This document shows positions 62,044 through 64,000 of a DNA stretch of 64,000 nt, piece by piece; positions within the stretch are counted from its first letter, which is position 1, and every line of letters starts with the position of its first letter. Under the pieces are notes generated by a model, which had not been told where the DNA came from, ran no database searches, and saw only the letters and a list, made by a program, of their open reading frames with translations. Position numbers and translations under genes: made by a program. Source of the stretch: Rostratula benghalensis (Eukaryota; Chordata; Aves; Charadriiformes; Rostratulidae); the NCBI GenBank assembly GCA_013399305.1, contig VXAI01000035.1, positions 691,015 to 755,014 on the forward strand. The letters run 5' to 3'.

Positions 62044-64000
62044 ATGATCATGCATTCAACTAGCCTGTTTACAAATCCATATGCAATTGAAGTCCTAAGG
62101 ACTAAAAAACAAGAGCTAGTAGAAGGCATAAAGGACCCAGACCATCTTCTGAACTGGCTGATACACCATGGTATTTTTACCCCAGAAAAAAAGATGGTCA
62201 TGAGTTTCTACAGGACAAGAACAGAAAAGACCTCTCGAGTTTTAGACATACTAATGTCCCAAGGTGAACGAGCCTGCAGGCTCTTTTTTTACCCATGTCT
62301 AAAGCAAGTGGAGCCAAAACTTTACAGCAAGATAAGAAAATATGTCAGTGAAGTAAATGAAAGCATTGGAGATGCTAGAAGACAATTGATAGGATATTTA
62401 CTCGAAAAAGACAAGGTTTGGTTTGAAAATAGCAGTGAAAAGCTCCAGGAAAAAAAAGACAGTCCTAGAAGAAGAAAGCAAGAGCGGGCTATTAAGAACA
62501 AAGAAAAAGAAACTCAACTTTCAAGACCAGCAAAACCTAGGAAAGACCATTCTGATATCAACATATTTGTTGCAGTTGCTAATGGCTATCTTTCTGAGCT
62601 AGAGAAAACATTGAAAGATAACGATATTGATGCACTAAACTCTTCAAGTGAAACACTTCTGCATGTTGCAGCCACTAATAACCACTTAGCTATTATGGAG
62701 TATTTGATCAGCAAAGGTGCAAAGCTAGATGTGAAGGACAAGAAAGGAAGAACAGCTCTGCACAGGGCTGCTGAGAAAGGCCACGGTGACGCAGTCAAAG
62801 TGCTTCTCCGATGTGGTGCCTACATGTACAGTTTGGATACAGAAGGCAAGACACCACTTCATTTGGCCGTACAGAATAACCACAGTCACATATTGAAGAT
62901 GCTCCTGAAAGAAGAGGAAAGAAGCTACAGGAACCAACACAACTTCTTGCACATGGCAGCTCTTAAAGACGAGAGCAGTCTGGCAAAAGTGCTTTTAAAC
63001 GCTGGCGCCTCCATTGATGGAAAGAATGAGAGAGGACAGACTGCTCTCAGTTACGCTGTTTCTCTGGGTTCTGAAAATACTGCAAAAGTACTTCTAGAAG
63101 CTGGAGCCAGTGTTGATTCCAACATGGCCGAAAGAGCTTTGAACAGCAAGAAACCATCCATCTTCAAAATATTGCTAGAATATTCCAAAGATTTGTCATC
63201 TGATATAATGGAGTCGTCTCTTTTTAGAGCCGTACAGAAAAATCTGCATGGTATTGTAGCAGCTTTAATTGACAGAGGTGCAGATATAAATGCCTGCAAC
63301 GACATGCAGTACACTCCTTTACTCCTGGCGTGTGAAACAGGCAAAGCTGAATCAGCAGAAGTTCTAATCGAAAAGGGAGCAAACTTGAGAATAAAGACTC
63401 CTGCTTCAGACACAGCTTTGCACTTGGCGGTTCAAGCTGGAGCCGCTTCCATCGCAAATCTTCTCCTGAGCAAAGGGCTGGAAGTTAACCTCGTGAACCA
63501 AGCCGATGAAACCCCGCTCCATGTTGCTGCCCTGCATAATAAAGGAGCATTAGTTGGTCTTTTAGTTAAGGCTGGAGCCAAAATTAATGCTGTCACCAAA
63601 GAGTTTATTACTCCCCTGCACATTGCAAGTCAAAGAGGTAACGCTGATGTTGCCCAAGAGCTCTTGAGCCACAAAGCTGATGCTAATGTTAAGGACAAGC
63701 AGTCAAAATCCCCTTTGCATTTTGCTGCTGAAAGGGGAGACAAAACAATGGTGGAGATGCTTCTGAAGGCCAATGCTGACCCCAACGCACAAGACAAGGA
63801 GAAAAAGACTCCCCTGCACGTTGCAGCTGTGAGAGGAGATCTCAGTATCATGGAAGTTCTTTTAGCTAAAAAAGGAAGATTTGGAGCAAAGGACATGGAT
63901 GGATGTACTCCGATGCACTATGCAGCCATCAAGGGGAACACAGAAATTGTGACAATCCTTCTGACATCAGGGAAAAATAAAAATATTGATGACAGAAATG
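62044..64000 (+). CDS. CAIAP: CARD and ankyrin-repeat inflammasome adaptor-like protein, CAIAP (3' partial)
   Basis: 652 residues are visible in one open frame that leaves the window without a stop. Residues about 14-95 form a six-helix CARD-type domain (for example LLNWLIHHGIFTPEKK near 35-50 and the RVLDILMSQGERACRLFF helix near 65-82). Residues 96-135 are helical. Residues 137-168 are a basic linker including RRRKQ. From about 172 onward come at least 14 ankyrin repeats with TPLHVAA/TALHRAA-type signatures (for example at 204, 237, 270, 489, 556 and 588). The segment near 345-385 is degenerate. An N-terminal CARD followed by about 16 ankyrin repeats is the architecture of CAIAP, which in zebrafish links ligands to caspase-1 activation and antibacterial defence. 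An in-frame TAA (61996-61998) precedes the start and ATG 62044 has A at -3; Met3 (62050) is an alternative. Coding of at least 1.96 kb in a single exon is unusual for an ankyrin protein. The function here is inferred from architecture. Other CARD-ankyrin proteins are possible but less fitting. Confidence 0.85.
   Translation, partial: MIMHSTSLFTNPYAIEVLRTKKQELVEGIKDPDHLLNWLIHHGIFTPEKKMVMSFYRTRTEKTSRVLDILMSQGERACRLFFYPCLKQVEPKLYSKIRKYVSEVNESIGDARRQLIGYLLEKDKVWFENSSEKLQEKKDSPRRRKQERAIKNKEKETQLSRPAKPRKDHSDINIFVAVANGYLSELEKTLKDNDIDALNSSSETLLHVAATNNHLAIMEYLISKGAKLDVKDKKGRTALHRAAEKGHGDAVKVLLRCGAYMYSLDTEGKTPLHLAVQNNHSHILKMLLKEEERSYRNQHNFLHMAALKDESSLAKVLLNAGASIDGKNERGQTALSYAVSLGSENTAKVLLEAGASVDSNMAERALNSKKPSIFKILLEYSKDLSSDIMESSLFRAVQKNLHGIVAALIDRGADINACNDMQYTPLLLACETGKAESAEVLIEKGANLRIKTPASDTALHLAVQAGAASIANLLLSKGLEVNLVNQADETPLHVAALHNKGALVGLLVKAGAKINAVTKEFITPLHIASQRGNADVAQELLSHKADANVKDKQSKSPLHFAAERGDKTMVEMLLKANADPNAQDKEKKTPLHVAAVRGDLSIMEVLLAKKGRFGAKDMDGCTPMHYAAIKGNTEIVTILLTSGKNKNIDDRN

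Noticed and set aside
62586..63896. Minus-strand frames opposite the ankyrin array
   Set aside because: They are antisense shadows of the CARD-ankyrin coding sequence and follow its codon bias.
1..64000. Search for tRNA, rRNA, CRISPR arrays, endogenous retroviral LTRs or gag/pol frames
   Set aside because: I recognised none by eye on either strand. A covariance-model and RepeatMasker run would be needed to exclude small or degraded cases.

Overview
The window is vertebrate nuclear DNA and most likely avian. It is gene-sparse and AT-rich. Recognisable interspersed repeats are few, and the clearest ones are 5'-truncated CR1 LINEs ending in the ATTCTRTGAT-type tail. The JUN protein is a sauropsid-type c-Jun of 314 residues. 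There are no bacterial-type operons, phage, CRISPR arrays or rRNA. A crocodilian or turtle is not formally excluded, but the low repeat density favours a bird.

Layout. Positions 1 to about 37,850 hold no protein-coding exon that I can recognise. They contain old CR1 pieces (4722-5279, 11614-11968, 13442-13520, 19552-19672), several MIR/CORE-SINE-like relics, homopolymer and A/C-rich tracts, a possible poly(A)-tailed retrocopy (2808-3010) and a 10-N assembly gap inside an AT microsatellite (33387-33396). From about 37,900 to 39,900 lies a strong CpG island carrying the JUN promoter. The promoter keeps the classic c-jun architecture in order: distal jun2-type TRE, GC box, CCAAT, proximal jun1-type TRE and MEF2 site. 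The intronless JUN coding region follows at 39419-40363, then a 3' UTR with AU/U-rich elements and three AATAAA signals (to about 41,065). Positions 41,065 to 61,740 are again non-coding apart from simple repeats and repeat relics.

The right edge carries the most notable gene. It begins at 62044 and runs off the window. It encodes an N-terminal CARD, a basic linker and at least 14 ankyrin repeats in one uninterrupted exon of at least 1,957 bp. This is the architecture of CAIAP, the CARD- and ANK-domain inflammasome adaptor described in fish. It is reported, from memory, to be absent from placental mammals. A short ATG-free exon (61741-61871) with good splice signals appears to supply its 5' UTR.

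How the genes relate. JUN encodes a stress- and growth-responsive AP-1 transcription factor and is autoregulated through its own TREs. The CARD-ankyrin gene lies about 21.7 kb downstream on the same strand and probably acts in inflammasome signalling. The sequence shows proximity only; any shared regulation is speculation.
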